Below the pieces are notes generated by a model. It saw only the letters and a list, made by a program, of their open reading frames with translations, had not been told where the DNA came from and did no database searches. This document shows, piece by piece, positions 16,759-25,761 of a stretch of DNA of 64,000 nucleotides (positions within the stretch are counted from its first letter, which is position 1; every line of letters begins with the position of its first letter). The stretch comes from Acidobacteriota bacterium (lineage in GTDB: Bacteria > Acidobacteriota > Terriglobia > Bryobacterales > Bryobacteraceae). Both the position numbers and the translations under genes were made by a program. The stretch spans positions 1-64,000 of the forward strand of contig JAFKEE010000059.1 of assembly GCA_017307505.1 (NCBI GenBank), read 5' to 3'.

Positions 16759-17940
16759 TTACTGCAATGCAATGAGAATCGGGATCAGGCCTTGGCCTTC
16801 CGCCAGCGGTTTGAGCGCCTTGCCGATTACCGCTCCGAAGGCCTTCATGGGATCATCGGTCTTCATGGCATGTCCCATCGTTGGTGAAGTGGTCAGCAGA
16901 TCGCCGGCTTCCACCGCGCCAAACTGCGTGTCGACCTTGCAGTAGACTTTGCCCATCAGGGCGACCGCCTGGCGATTCCCTCCACTGTGCTGTTTATCCA
17001 GCACAATGCCGGGCTTGTAGTTCCCTGCCCCTGATATGACGCCGGCCACCCGGCGGTCATATGCCTGCATGCTGACGGTCAACGCGCCCGCGGCGTCCAA
17101 CACCATCACCGTCCCGGGCTCCGCCGCTGTTGGACCGGCGATATCGAAGTCCTCCGCACAATCCGCATTCATCATCCGGAGGTCGCCGGTTACCTCCACA
17201 TCGCCTTCGAAGAAACCGGCCAACCGGCCGCCTTTGCCGTAAACGCCGATGCCGCTCTTGCTTGTGCCGACCACACCGGTCCCTGCACCGTCCGCTTCCC
17301 CCCACACACCATTGCCGCCTGTACTGAAGCCCACGACACCTTCTGCCTTGGTCGCCCATCCCTCCACTCCGCGTCCTTCTACCGAACTGCCCCGGATTCC
17401 AGCCGATGTGCGGCTGGCCGCTCGCAAGCCGTAATCCGTGTCACTGTTAGCCACCACCCCACGCCCGCTCTTGGATTCGCCCAGCACCCCAAAGCCCTTA
17501 TCGCTGACCCCGTGCACTCCGTTTCCCTTGTCAGCTTGACTGATCCCCGTGACTCCGTCTCCCCCCTTGCTGGTGCCCAGAACCCCGATCCCCGTCCCAT
17601 CGGTTTGGCCCCACACTCCGTTTCCGGTCTCGGTGAGCCCCATGACACCTTCGCCCTTTTTGGCCCAACCCTCCACCCCGCGCCCTTCTTCTGAGCTCCC
17701 CCGAATTCCAGCCGATGCGCGGCTGGCTGCCCGTAGACCATAGTCGCTATCGCTCCGGGCTACCACGCCTCGACCGGTGGTGGACTCGCCCAGCAGCCCA
17801 AAACCGGCTGCGCTCACCCCGTGAACCCCGGTGCCTTTTCCGCCTTTGCTCTCGCCGAAGACTCCGTCTCCGCCGGCTGTATTCTCGGCAGTGGCGCCAG
17901 CCACCGCAGTTACGTTGGAATCACCCCGCAGACTCGCCAT
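16759..17940 (-). CDS. Glycine-rich repeat protein with duplicated 103-residue block
   Basis: 393 residues; AGGAGAG precedes ATG 17940. Residues 38-126 are repeated at 141-229 with a 103-residue period, and each copy is built from short GVxGxS-type units (GVHGVS, GVLGES, GVEGWA, GVWGEA), a pattern that predicts a beta-solenoid or beta-prism. The C-terminal 150 residues form a separate domain (AEDFDIAGPTAAEPGTVMVL; RRVAGVISGAGNYKPGIVL; MGHAMKTDDPMKAFGAVIGK) found at the end of other repeat proteins of this look. No signal peptide. It may be a surface or tail-fibre-like adhesive or structural protein. Family assignment is by pattern only. Confidence 0.65.
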   Translation of the reverse strand: MASLRGDSNVTAVAGATAENTAGGDGVFGESKGGKGTGVHGVSAAGFGLLGESTTGRGVVARSDSDYGLRAASRASAGIRGSSEEGRGVEGWAKKGEGVMGLTETGNGVWGQTDGTGIGVLGTSKGGDGVTGISQADKGNGVHGVSDKGFGVLGESKSGRGVVANSDTDYGLRAASRTSAGIRGSSVEGRGVEGWATKAEGVVGFSTGGNGVWGEADGAGTGVVGTSKSGIGVYGKGGRLAGFFEGDVEVTGDLRMMNADCAEDFDIAGPTAAEPGTVMVLDAAGALTVSMQAYDRRVAGVISGAGNYKPGIVLDKQHSGGNRQAVALMGKVYCKVDTQFGAVEAGDLLTTSPTMGHAMKTDDPMKAFGAVIGKALKPLAEGQGLIPILIALQ

Positions 17941-18005
17941 TTGATTGCTCTCCTATTTGATTTCGGTAACAGCCCCGTTCCAGTCGTATCTCCCCTGAGG
18001 CCCGC

Positions 18006-18488
18006 TCAAAACTGCCCTGCCCGAAAACGGCGCAGCTTCCCGCGCGCCTTCCACGCCCGAAGGAATCGGAACCGGCCGGCGAGAAAACCAGTCACCCCGC
18101 CCAACGCCGCGTCCGCCCATGCCTTTGGGTCGCACGAATCGCAGTGTTCGATGATCAGTCCGTCCCGAAACCGGAAGCGCGACTCGATCTCGTTTCGCAC
18201 CCTCCGGCCGGTGTCTGTGAACGTATATTCGTCAACCAGCCGCACCACGCCAGTATTTGCGTCGGCGCTGAGAACTTCAAAAGTTGCCCGGATATCCCCC
18301 CGGCAGATCATCTGCCACATCGCGCTAATCTCCTCCTTCCCCGACAGATCAAAGGCTATGTCGTGAAATGTTGCCTGCTCGTGATAACACTCACTCATGA
18401 CGCGAGGTTGATGCAGGTTGAGACTGCTGTACAACTGCCGCAACAACGTCGCATTTGCATGAAGCTCTTTTTCCGAATCGACGTTCAT
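18006..18488 (-). CDS. SnoaL/NTF2-like protein
   Basis: 160 residues from ATG 18488, which follows GGAGGAATGCATC. The first 120 residues have the NTF2/SnoaL fold pattern: an N-terminal helix with LLRQLYSSLNLHQPRVMSEC, YHEQATFHDIAFDLSGKEEI, then strands VVRLVDEYTFTDTGRRV and ESRFRFRDGLIIEHCD. Members are small hydrolases, isomerases or ligand binders. A basic C-terminal tail (RFRFLRAWKARGKLRRF) is extra. It sits 17 bp after the dienelactone hydrolase-type gene on the same strand, so they may act on the same substrate. Confidence 0.78.
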   Translation of the reverse strand: MNVDSEKELHANATLLRQLYSSLNLHQPRVMSECYHEQATFHDIAFDLSGKEEISAMWQMICRGDIRATFEVLSADANTGVVRLVDEYTFTDTGRRVRNEIESRFRFRDGLIIEHCDSCDPKAWADAALGGVTGFLAGRFRFLRAWKARGKLRRFRAGQF

Positions 18489-18507
18489 GATGCATTCCTC
18501 CGATATC

Positions 18508-19188
18508 TCAAGCCAGGTGCTCTTTGAAAAAAGCCAGCGTTCGAGCCTTCGACGAACGGCGGGCCGTGGCGTTGTTGGGATCCGCACCGGCAAATCCGTG
18601 TCCGGCACCTTCATAGGAAAAGACCTCGATTTTCGATCCTTCCTGCCGCAGGACCCCCTCGATCGCCGTGGCGTTGGAGAAAGGCACCAGCAGATCCGCT
18701 GCCCCATGATGGATCTGGGCGAAGGGTGCAGGAGTGTGTGCCGGGCCTATCCCGCCTAACTCGCTGAACTCCGGTGCGAAAAACTCGGTCACCGCAGCCG
18801 CGATCCCCCGCAGCCGCAGGCAGATGTGGCCTCCCAGCGAGAAGCCAAGGAGACCCAGCTTGTTCGGCGTGATGCCTGGCAGCGTCCGGGCGTACGCGGC
18901 CACATCCTCCACAGCCTGCAGCCACTTGGGAAGCTGGGCCGGGATCTCAGGGAACACCCCGGCTCCAGGCCGTGTTCCCGTCTTGTCGAAGTAGTGCGGG
19001 ATTACGGCAACGAATCCCTGCTCCGCTAGTTCATTCGCATACTCCCGGATCATCGCGGCCCAAGGCTCGTTCATCCCGTCTGATCCGTGGGCGACTACAA
19101 TGACGCCTCCATTGCGCGCACCCGTCGGAGTGAACTGTTCCGCTTGCAGGGCCGTGGAGTGACTGTCGACTTTGATGATGCCGTTCAT
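18508..19188 (-). CDS. Dienelactone hydrolase family protein (Ser nucleophile)
   Basis: 226 residues, alpha/beta-hydrolase fold; GGAGGAGAAAG lies directly before ATG 19188. The nucleophile elbow is GFSLGG with Ser117, where classical dienelactone hydrolases have Cys; Asp165 (HHGAADLLVPF) and His197 (GAGHGFAG) complete a triad. It is probably a cytoplasmic esterase of unknown substrate. It is the first gene of an operon running to 15541 and is transcribed away from the STAND regulator gene at 19346, with 157 bp between them. Confidence 0.85.
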   Translation of the reverse strand: MNGIIKVDSHSTALQAEQFTPTGARNGGVIVVAHGSDGMNEPWAAMIREYANELAEQGFVAVIPHYFDKTGTRPGAGVFPEIPAQLPKWLQAVEDVAAYARTLPGITPNKLGLLGFSLGGHICLRLRGIAAAVTEFFAPEFSELGGIGPAHTPAPFAQIHHGAADLLVPFSNATAIEGVLRQEGSKIEVFSYEGAGHGFAGADPNNATARRSSKARTLAFFKEHLA

Positions 19189-19345
19189 CTTTCTCCTCCC
19201 GGCGGAAGGCGGCCCCGGTCCAGCCTGCCCTCTGCCTGGCTGCAAGCTTGACTAATTTGTATCGGTAGCGGCAGTATGATACGGTTACAGTCCTTCGGTA
19301 TGGCGCCCAGCGGGGCGCACGCAGCGCTTTCCAATGGAGACTTGT

Positions 19346-22114
19346 ATGCAGTCTGCCGCCAGCGCCCCCGATCCGAACCCGGCTCAACGAATTCCCCCAG
19401 CGGAGGTAATGGGGCAGCTTGAACGGATTCTGGGACACCCCTTGTTTCAGCGATCCGAGCGCCTCAGCACGTTCCTCCGGTACGCCGTTGAGCGCACCCT
19501 GGCCGGTGAGGCGGCCACACTGAAGGAGTTTGTGATCGGAGCTGAGGCGTTCCAACTCGGCCCCTCCTTCGATCCGCAGACTGACAATATCGTCCGCGTC
19601 AACGCCAACAGGCTGCGCAGCAAACTGATCGAGTATTACCACCGCGAGCCCCAATCGAATCCCGTGGTGATCGAGCTGCCGAGGGGCGGCTACGTGCCGG
19701 TCTTCTCGTATGCACAGGCGCTGCAGAGCTCACAGAGTGCATTCGGGCACCCGCCAACCGGCCGGAGATCGGTCGGCCGCCACAAGGAGCTGCGGCTCAT
19801 CCAGGAGGCCTTTGCCGCAACATCCGGCGGAGCTGTTCGGATGCTCACCATTTCCGGTGACGCCGGCATGGGCAAGACCACCCTTGTCAACGATTTCCTC
19901 TCCGGGACCGAATCCGCGCAAGTGCCTGTCTGGATTCTGCGAGGCTGCTGTTCAGAGCGCCTCTCGAAGACGGATGCCTTTGTGCCCATCTTCGAATGCA
20001 TGGAGGACCTGGCCCGCGGCAAGTCCGGCCCTGAAGCCGTACAGCTCATGCAACAGCAGGCGCCGCTTTGGTACTCGCTGCTTGCGTCGCAACCGGAGGA
20101 GCCGCCGGCCCCTGCCCGCGAGACCTCTCCCGAACGAATGCGCCGCGAGTTCGTGCGGTTCTTCGAGTCTCTGTCCCAACTCCGCCCGGTCATCCTGTTT
20201 CTCGACGATCTGCACTGGGCCGATGCCTCCACCTGCGACCTTTTGGGCTACCTTGGCTCCAGGCTGAAGGACGTACGGATCTTCGTCATCGCCACCTACC
20301 GTCCGTCCGAGTTGTTCTCCGCGCATCCCTTCCTTCCTGTCCGCCTCGCGCTGGAGGGCCGCGGCGCCAGCCAGGAAATCCAATTGGAATACCTCACGGC
20401 AACCGACATTGCCGCCTATTTGGAACTGAGATTTCCCGGCCATTCCTTTCCTCCCGAGTTCACCGACGTGGTTCGTGAGCGAACCGAGGGCAATCCGCTC
20501 TTCATGAGAGAGATGTTGTCCTTCCTCATGGATCGCAACATCCTGGCCGAGCGCCAGGGAGGGTGGAGCCTGGACAGGAACACCGCCGAGATCCGGCAGT
20601 TGATTCCGAGCAACACCCTCAATATGATCCGCATGCAGGTGGACCGCTTCCAGAGTGTGGAGCGCACCATCCTCCAATGCGGCGCGGTCCAGGGAGTCGA
20701 ATTCGATTCCGCTGTGATCGCACGGGCCCTTTCGCTGGATGCGGGGGAGATTGAGGAGCGGCTCCAGGCGCTCGAGCGGGTTCACCGCTTTGTACGGTCC
20801 ATCGAAGAACGGGAGCTGGCCGGGACATTCTCCGTCCGCTATCGCTTCGTTCATGTTCTCTACCAGAATGCCCTCTACGCGGATCTGCCTCCCACCCGGC
20901 GCGCGGCCCATTCTCTGGCCGTCGCGCAGGCCTTGATCGCTCTTTCCGGCGAAATCGGGCGGGCGGCGGCAGCCGAAGTAGCGCTGCTCTTTGAGGCCGG
21001 GCGCGATTGGGAGCGGGCCTCCCAATACTTCTTCCGCGCCGCACGGTACGCGGCCGGCGTGTTTGCCTACCCCGAGGCAGTCACACTCTGCCAGAACGGC
21101 CTCCGCAGCCTCCTCTCACTTCCTGAATCGCGCGAGCGCGACGGCCGGGAGTTGGAGTTTCTGCTCATGCTGGGGATGGCCCAGATGGCGACGTGCGGGT
21201 TTGCCGCGCCTGAAGTCGAGGCCACTCATCGGCGATCCTGGGCGCTGTGCCTTCGGTTAGGCGAGAAACGCCGGCTGGTGCGAGTGCTCTGGGGTGTGCA
21301 TACCTGCCTCGTGAATGCAGGCCAGCTTGTGCCCGCCCTCGCACTGGCGGAGGAGATGCGGCAACTCGCCGGCACGCTTGGCGACCGAGCCTCCATCACC
21401 GAATCCCTTCACGCCCTCGGCACAACGCTGGCGTTCATGGGGCGGCCTCAGGAAGCCCGCGACGCCCTGGAACAGATCTTCGTGATCTCGCCCGTTCGTG
21501 ACTACACCACGAGCCGCGCCTTGTTCGCCCTGGACCCCTGCGTTACCTCCCTGAGCATGCTCGCCCGGGTCCTGGCGCGCTTAGGCTCCCTGGAGGAAGC
21601 GCTGGAGAAAGCAATGGCGTCGGTCGAGATCGCCGGCCGGCTCGCTCATCCGCAGAGCCTTGCCTATGCCGTCTTCTGGGTCGGCTGGGTTCGCCACGCC
21701 CGGCAGGAATACCAGCTGGCACTGGAGCCCCTGGAAGAAGCGATGACCTTGAGCCGGACACACGGCCTGCCCCAGATTCTGGAGTGGGGTCGCGTCGTCC
21801 ATGGCTCGTGCCTGGCCCACCTCGGCCGGGCTACGGAGGGAATCGTTGAGATCCGCACCAGTCTCGACAACCAATTGGCCATGCGCTGCTTATTGGAACG
21901 CTCCTACTGCCTCACTCTGCTGGCCGAAGCGCTCCTTCGAGTAAACGGCTATCAGGAGGGTCTGGCGCTGTGCGAGGAATCCCTGAAGCTCGCCCGCGAC
22001 ACGCAGGGACACAGCTATGACATCGAAACCGGGCGTGTCCGTGAAGCCATCACGCAAGCGCTCCAGAACCAGGGCCATCCCGATTCGTCGTCCGGTACCA
22101 ATGTCACGGTCTGA
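19346..22114 (+). CDS. STAND-type AAA ATPase regulator with winged-helix-like N-domain and TPRs
   Basis: 922 residues; ATG 19346 is preceded by GGAGA, whereas the ATG at 19334 has no site. Residues about 10-105 are the domain often placed before TPRs in Acidobacteriota (SERLSTFLRYAVERTLAG; KEFVIGAEAF; DNIVRVNANRLRSKLIEYY), thought to bind DNA. An AAA/ORC-type ATPase follows, with Walker A GDAGMGKTT near 171 and Walker B VILFLDDLHWADAST near 284. The C-terminal 400 residues are helical repeats of TPR type. Such multidomain ATPases act as signal-dependent transcription regulators. The divergent operon at 15541-19188 is the obvious candidate target. Confidence 0.82.
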   Translation: MQSAASAPDPNPAQRIPPAEVMGQLERILGHPLFQRSERLSTFLRYAVERTLAGEAATLKEFVIGAEAFQLGPSFDPQTDNIVRVNANRLRSKLIEYYHREPQSNPVVIELPRGGYVPVFSYAQALQSSQSAFGHPPTGRRSVGRHKELRLIQEAFAATSGGAVRMLTISGDAGMGKTTLVNDFLSGTESAQVPVWILRGCCSERLSKTDAFVPIFECMEDLARGKSGPEAVQLMQQQAPLWYSLLASQPEEPPAPARETSPERMRREFVRFFESLSQLRPVILFLDDLHWADASTCDLLGYLGSRLKDVRIFVIATYRPSELFSAHPFLPVRLALEGRGASQEIQLEYLTATDIAAYLELRFPGHSFPPEFTDVVRERTEGNPLFMREMLSFLMDRNILAERQGGWSLDRNTAEIRQLIPSNTLNMIRMQVDRFQSVERTILQCGAVQGVEFDSAVIARALSLDAGEIEERLQALERVHRFVRSIEERELAGTFSVRYRFVHVLYQNALYADLPPTRRAAHSLAVAQALIALSGEIGRAAAAEVALLFEAGRDWERASQYFFRAARYAAGVFAYPEAVTLCQNGLRSLLSLPESRERDGRELEFLLMLGMAQMATCGFAAPEVEATHRRSWALCLRLGEKRRLVRVLWGVHTCLVNAGQLVPALALAEEMRQLAGTLGDRASITESLHALGTTLAFMGRPQEARDALEQIFVISPVRDYTTSRALFALDPCVTSLSMLARVLARLGSLEEALEKAMASVEIAGRLAHPQSLAYAVFWVGWVRHARQEYQLALEPLEEAMTLSRTHGLPQILEWGRVVHGSCLAHLGRATEGIVEIRTSLDNQLAMRCLLERSYCLTLLAEALLRVNGYQEGLALCEESLKLARDTQGHSYDIETGRVREAITQALQNQGHPDSSSGTNVTV

Positions 22115-22176
22115 AGGCCCAGGTGGGGTGGGCGGAAGGCCAGTGGCAATTGAGGACGATTCTCAACAGTTAGGCA

Positions 22177-22205
22177 TTGACCTAAGCATTACTTTCCCGT
22201 ATAGT
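22177..22205 (+). promoter_or_regulatory. Promoter and operator-like palindrome of the arsR-type gene
   Basis: TTGACC (22177-22182), 17-bp spacer, TATAGT (22200-22205). The -35 lies inside the inverted repeat TTAGGCATTGACCTAA, a likely repressor site. Transcription would begin at about 22212, next to GTG 22213, so the mRNA would be leaderless. Confidence 0.6.
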
Positions 22206-22212
22206 TAACCGT

Positions 22213-22554
22213 GTGCCTAACCAACAGGCCTCTCCACTGGACCGCGTTTTTCACGGTCTGGCCGACCCGACACGCCGGGCCGTTCTCAACCGGCTCAGCA
22301 GCGGGCCCGCAGCGGTAAGCGAGCTCGCCAACCCCTTCCCCATGTCGCTGCCGGCATTTCTGCAGCATCTCGACGTGCTGGAAGAGTGCGGCCTGGTGAA
22401 GTCTCGCAAAACGGGGCGCGTTCGAACCTATCAGCTCACACCAAAGCCTCTGAAGGCAGCGGAAGGCTGGCTCGAACAGCAGCGCTCGCTTTGGAGCCGC
22501 CGGCTGGATCAACTGGATACTTACCTGTCCGACCTTAAGGAGCAGAAACCGTGA
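22213..22554 (+). CDS. ArsR-family transcriptional regulator
   Basis: 113 residues from GTG 22213. A winged-helix ArsR domain fills the protein: [40 protein letters not shown] (recognition helix) and [20 protein letters not shown] (wing). There are no metal-binding Cys pairs, so it belongs to the non-metal group that is typically paired with SRPBCC proteins. It overlaps the next gene by 4 bp (GTGA). It probably represses its own operon through the palindrome at the -35 element. Confidence 0.9.
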   Translation: MPNQQASPLDRVFHGLADPTRRAVLNRLSSGPAAVSELANPFPMSLPAFLQHLDVLEECGLVKSRKTGRVRTYQLTPKPLKAAEGWLEQQRSLWSRRLDQLDTYLSDLKEQKP

Positions 22555-23057
22555 CCACTGCAATCGTCAAAACAAACCCGAAGTTGGACCTCGTCTTGGA
22601 GCGGGTTGTCGATGTGCCAAGAGAGCTCGTCTGGGCTGCCTGGACGAAACCGGAACACATCAAGAAGTGGTTCACACCCGCGCCATGGAGCACCGTTGAC
22701 TGTGAGATCGACCTGCGCCCCGGCGGCATTTTCCGCACCGTCATGCGCTCGCCCGAGGGCGAGGAAACTCCGCATGTCGGCTGTTATCTGGAGATTGTGC
22801 CCAATGAAAAACTCGTCTGGACCTCAGCGCTCGGGCCGGGTTTCCGGCCGATCGTCAAGACCACCGACACCGGATCGTGCGATGAGATCTATTTCACCGC
22901 GATCATCACCTTCGAAGCCGTGGGCAACAAGACGAAGTACACGGCCATTGCCATGCACGGCGACGAGGCCACCTCGAAGATGCATGCGGACATGGGCTTC
23001 TACGACGGTTGGGGCACGACGCTCGATCAACTCGTTGCCCTTGTCAAAACGCTGTAA
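22551..23057 (+). CDS. SRPBCC (AHSA1-type) domain protein
   Basis: 168 residues from GTG 22551, overlapping the arsR-type stop. The START-like AHSA1 fold is visible: [50 protein letters not shown], and a C-terminal helix [15 protein letters not shown]. These proteins bind hydrophobic ligands in a cavity. The ArsR-SRPBCC pair is very common, and the regulator probably controls the ligand-binding partner. The ligand is unknown. Confidence 0.92.
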   Translation: MTTAIVKTNPKLDLVLERVVDVPRELVWAAWTKPEHIKKWFTPAPWSTVDCEIDLRPGGIFRTVMRSPEGEETPHVGCYLEIVPNEKLVWTSALGPGFRPIVKTTDTGSCDEIYFTAIITFEAVGNKTKYTAIAMHGDEATSKMHADMGFYDGWGTTLDQLVALVKTL

Positions 23058-23417
23058 CCGACTGCAGGAAGAAGACCGCTGAAATCCATCCGCCGTCCGG
23101 CCCTTGTCCTGCATGGGCCGGACGGCGGATGCGGCCTTAAAGTCCCCGCCACCTAACGAGTCCTCCCGTCGCATCTTCGCCGGGCATTCCGCTTTGGCCA
23201 GCCTCCGGTTTCTCGGGTGCGCCGAATCGAGCGAATCTGCCGATTGCCGGACACACCTGCAAGCCAATTCCTTCACACTCTGGGCACGCAACTGCAGTGG
23301 AAAGATAAGCTGCGCCCGGTAGGAAGCAGTACGTCCAAAGCCCGAATGGGGATCGTGGCGAAGAAAGGGAGGTCCATGGCCCGCGATCCAACGACTTGCA
23401 GGAAAGGCGGATTCCGA
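23058..23417. other. 360-bp intergenic stretch
   Basis: Holds the long hairpin listed separately at 23088-23130. Small open frames on both strands lack ribosome binding sites and similarity. An alternative start of the next gene at 23376 would shorten this gap. Confidence 0.45.
23088..23130 (+). terminator. Long perfect hairpin after the SRPBCC gene
   Basis: ATCCGCCGTCCGGCCC (23088-23103) pairs perfectly with GGGCCGGACGGCGGAT (23115-23130) around an 11-nt loop, 30 bp after the stop. There is no T run behind it, so it is either a rho-assisted terminator or an mRNA-end stabiliser. Confidence 0.6.
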
Positions 23418-23855
23418 ATGAGCCGATTAACAACCTTCTTTAAGAATGCAGATACTGCCTTTGGGGTGTTCTGCCCCCAATATTTTCTACTGGCAATTTT
23501 CCCGAATTCCACGGAAGCGGAGGCAGCGAAAGCTCAGCTCCACAGCGCAGGCTACCTCGAAGAGGACGTGCTCGTTGCCACCGGCGAAGAGGTGGTGCAG
23601 TTCGCCCACGATCATCTGCAGAAGGACGGACTGTGGGGCATGGTGATGACGGAGTTGTCGCGATCGTTCGGCACGGAAGCGGCTTATGCCGACCGGGATC
23701 TGGCGGCAGCGAAACGAGGTGAGGCCTTCCTGGCGGTCTACTGCCCGAGCGCCGAAGGAAAGACCAAGGCCTGGATGGTCCTCGAATCGAGAAAGCCCCT
23801 GGTGGCCCGTTATTATGCCGCAGGCGGAATCGAGCATCTGGCAGGCGAAGCTTAG
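23418..23855 (+). CDS. Hypothetical protein, possible stress-protein type
   Basis: 145 residues from ATG 23418; a GGAAAGGCGG run lies upstream at slightly long spacing. FLLAIFPNSTEAEAAKAQLHSAGY resembles the opening strand-helix unit of general-stress or DUF1269-like proteins, in which a ferredoxin-like fold is followed by a second unit (EAFLAVYCPSAEGKTKAWMV). No signal peptide and no membrane segment. The function is not known; similarity to stress proteins is a pattern judgement. Confidence 0.6.
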   Translation: MSRLTTFFKNADTAFGVFCPQYFLLAIFPNSTEAEAAKAQLHSAGYLEEDVLVATGEEVVQFAHDHLQKDGLWGMVMTELSRSFGTEAAYADRDLAAAKRGEAFLAVYCPSAEGKTKAWMVLESRKPLVARYYAAGGIEHLAGEA

Positions 23856-23990
23856 ATCACCCCTTCTCTGGGGACGCTCCGCCTCTTCGCTTGGCCATGG
23901 CGGAAACGTCCCTTTTCCCGGATCACCCTCTGCTGGCGCTGATTGGAGCACGTTGGCCTGACTTCATCCGGGACGACGGTTCTTCAGGAG

Positions 23991-24398
23991 CTACTTCGTG
24001 GCTGTCCTGGACTGTTCCTCGTGCTGCCTGGCCAGGGAGCGCAGTTCAGCCGCAGTCTTGCGGCAGTGCTCCGCGTAGTACTTGCAGTGTGCGGCGCTGT
24101 TTGGCGCCATGGGATATTTGGCCGAGCTGACTTGCGGGTTGCGCGTATATTCCGCGGCGAGCGCTTCGTGCTGCGCGGCTTCCGCCTCGTGCTGTTCCGC
24201 CAAAGCCGTAAAGTGGCGTGCCAGCTTTTTGTGGTCCTCCGAGGAACCAGCTGTCAGAGTCAGGGCCTTGGCTTCCTTCGCACTCAGAGTGTCCATCTTC
24301 TCCGCTGCCGTCGCCTGCGGGGTTGAGGTGGCGAACAACGCGGCCGTAACCAGCATGGGGAGGATAGCTCTCTTCCCTGTTACAAATGCGGTCTTCAT
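23991..24398 (-). CDS. Exported His/Ala-rich helical protein, unknown function
   Basis: 135 residues; AGGAG lies 8 bp before ATG 24398. A signal peptide (MLVTAALFATSTPQATAAEK) is followed by a helical domain with heptad-like repeats HEAEAAQHEALAAEY and HCKYYAEHCRKTAAELRSLA. The His and Cys residues spaced along one face could bind metal or heme, but no CxxCH motif is present. Proteins of this look occur in Acidobacteriota, with no known role. It is transcribed alone and convergently to the hypothetical gene at 23418. Confidence 0.65.
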   Translation of the reverse strand: MKTAFVTGKRAILPMLVTAALFATSTPQATAAEKMDTLSAKEAKALTLTAGSSEDHKKLARHFTALAEQHEAEAAQHEALAAEYTRNPQVSSAKYPMAPNSAAHCKYYAEHCRKTAAELRSLARQHEEQSRTATK

Positions 24399-24621
24399 TG
24401 GAATTCTCCTGGTTTCATGCGTCTCAGCTACTCGCTGAGGTTGACATTGACTCCAGGTGCACGCAGGCGGCCAAAAGGCAGTACGACTGCAAGTTATTTC
24501 GAATTATCGAGTTAGGAGAATGAGTCCGGTTTCCGGCACGGGGCGATGACTCAGGATGCACAGCCATTGGAGATTTTCAGGCACTAATGCCTCTATTTCT
24601 CGGGATTGCCTCCGCCATCCC

Positions 24622-25302
24622 CTACCGACTCACCGCCGGATACCCGACCGTTTGAACGTACAGGATCTGCTGGTTAGGCCTCAGTTTCAGGATCTGGGAG
24701 AGACCCGCGGCATCGGGGATTGTGGCCCGGAACCAGGCGCCCAGCCCCTCCGACGCGGCGAAGAGGTAGACGTTCTGGCCGATGAAGCCCACATCCACAG
24801 CGGCGAACTGTGGGGTACCTGTCCCCCCGGCCTTCGTCGAATCGGCTACATAAAGGATGGTGACCGCTGCCTTGGCCGCAGCCTCCGACCCGGTCTTGGG
24901 GCGGATATCGCCAGGGGCCACCAACCGCAGGCGGTGCGGCTCCGCTTCGTAGATATACACGCCTTCCGGCAGGGCCAGATAAAGGTCAATCTCCTGGCGA
25001 TTCCGGGCCGAGGGCGCAGTGCGGCCCAACCCGGCCTTCTGCGACTGGGAGCGATTCACGCCAAAGGCCGCCCACAGGAGATCTGAGAGCACATGAGGAG
25101 AAAGCGACTTGTCCCCGTAAGTGCGGATCGTCTGCCGCTCGGCCAACGCGCGCATCAGTGGCTTCCCTCCGTCCATTCGTGGCTTGGGGAGTGTCACAAG
25201 AGTCTGTTGCGCGAAGCATGACGACAGTCCGCCCAGAACCACCAACCCGGCGATGGTCCGAAGTCTTCCCAGGCAATCAGGTCGAATCCTATGAATACTC
25301 AT
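24622..25302 (-). CDS. Nitroreductase-fold (SagB/ThcOx-type) exported protein
   Basis: 226 residues; GGGAGG stands about 5 bp before ATG 25302. The N-terminus is a signal peptide, possibly with a lipobox (LVVLGGLSSC). The mature part has the nitroreductase fold: MRALAERQTIRTYGDKSLSP (FMN-binding Arg), LLWAAFGVNR, TAPSARNRQEIDLYLALPEG, and VDVGFIGQNVYLFAASEGLG. The SagB/ThcOx branch oxidises thiazolines or similar substrates with FMN. The exported location is unusual for an FMN enzyme. Substrate unknown. Confidence 0.8.
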   Translation of the reverse strand: MSIHRIRPDCLGRLRTIAGLVVLGGLSSCFAQQTLVTLPKPRMDGGKPLMRALAERQTIRTYGDKSLSPHVLSDLLWAAFGVNRSQSQKAGLGRTAPSARNRQEIDLYLALPEGVYIYEAEPHRLRLVAPGDIRPKTGSEAAAKAAVTILYVADSTKAGGTGTPQFAAVDVGFIGQNVYLFAASEGLGAWFRATIPDAAGLSQILKLRPNQQILYVQTVGYPAVSR

Positions 25303-25761
25303 CACGCCTCCCAACACCCGAGCTTAATGCGCCGGGGGGTTGCGGTAAAGGGGCGATGCGCGGGGAAGACCAGGCGCGGACACTATGGCTTGACCGTCAC
25401 GCGCGCTGAGCCGTTCACCTCAACATGGATGCGTGGGAAGCCCGTGCCCGCGCGCATCACAGCCAGCACAATTGGAAGTGACCCAGTTCACAGACATTGA
25501 GATCAAGGAGGCGCCCGGATCGCTGTTTGACTACAACCGGATGTACCGCGGGGCGTTCTGATCACTGCCATCCCCGGTGCGCGACCGCGAGTGCTATGCC
25601 TCGGCCTGGGACCGGCCCTATTCAGCGTTGATGGAAGACCAAAGTGTGGGGGCCGGCAGAGCGCCATCGGGACCACCACACCTGCTCAGTCCCTCGCTCC
25701 CCCCACACGATACAATCAGTCCGCAGGCTGCACCGCACCTGGATGAGAAGGCACGATTCCC
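25303..25761. other. 459-bp stretch with a possible gene-end fragment
   Basis: No complete gene is seen. Around 25480-25561 a plus-strand frame reads FTDIEIKEAPGSLFDYNRMY and stops at TGA 25559-25561, which looks like the C-terminal end of a lost gene rather than random sequence. The rest holds no recognised motif. The start of the next gene at 25762 has only a weak ribosome binding site. Confidence 0.35.

Noticed and set aside
19952-21025. Minus-strand open frame of 357 codons
   Set aside because: Antisense shadow of the STAND regulator gene.
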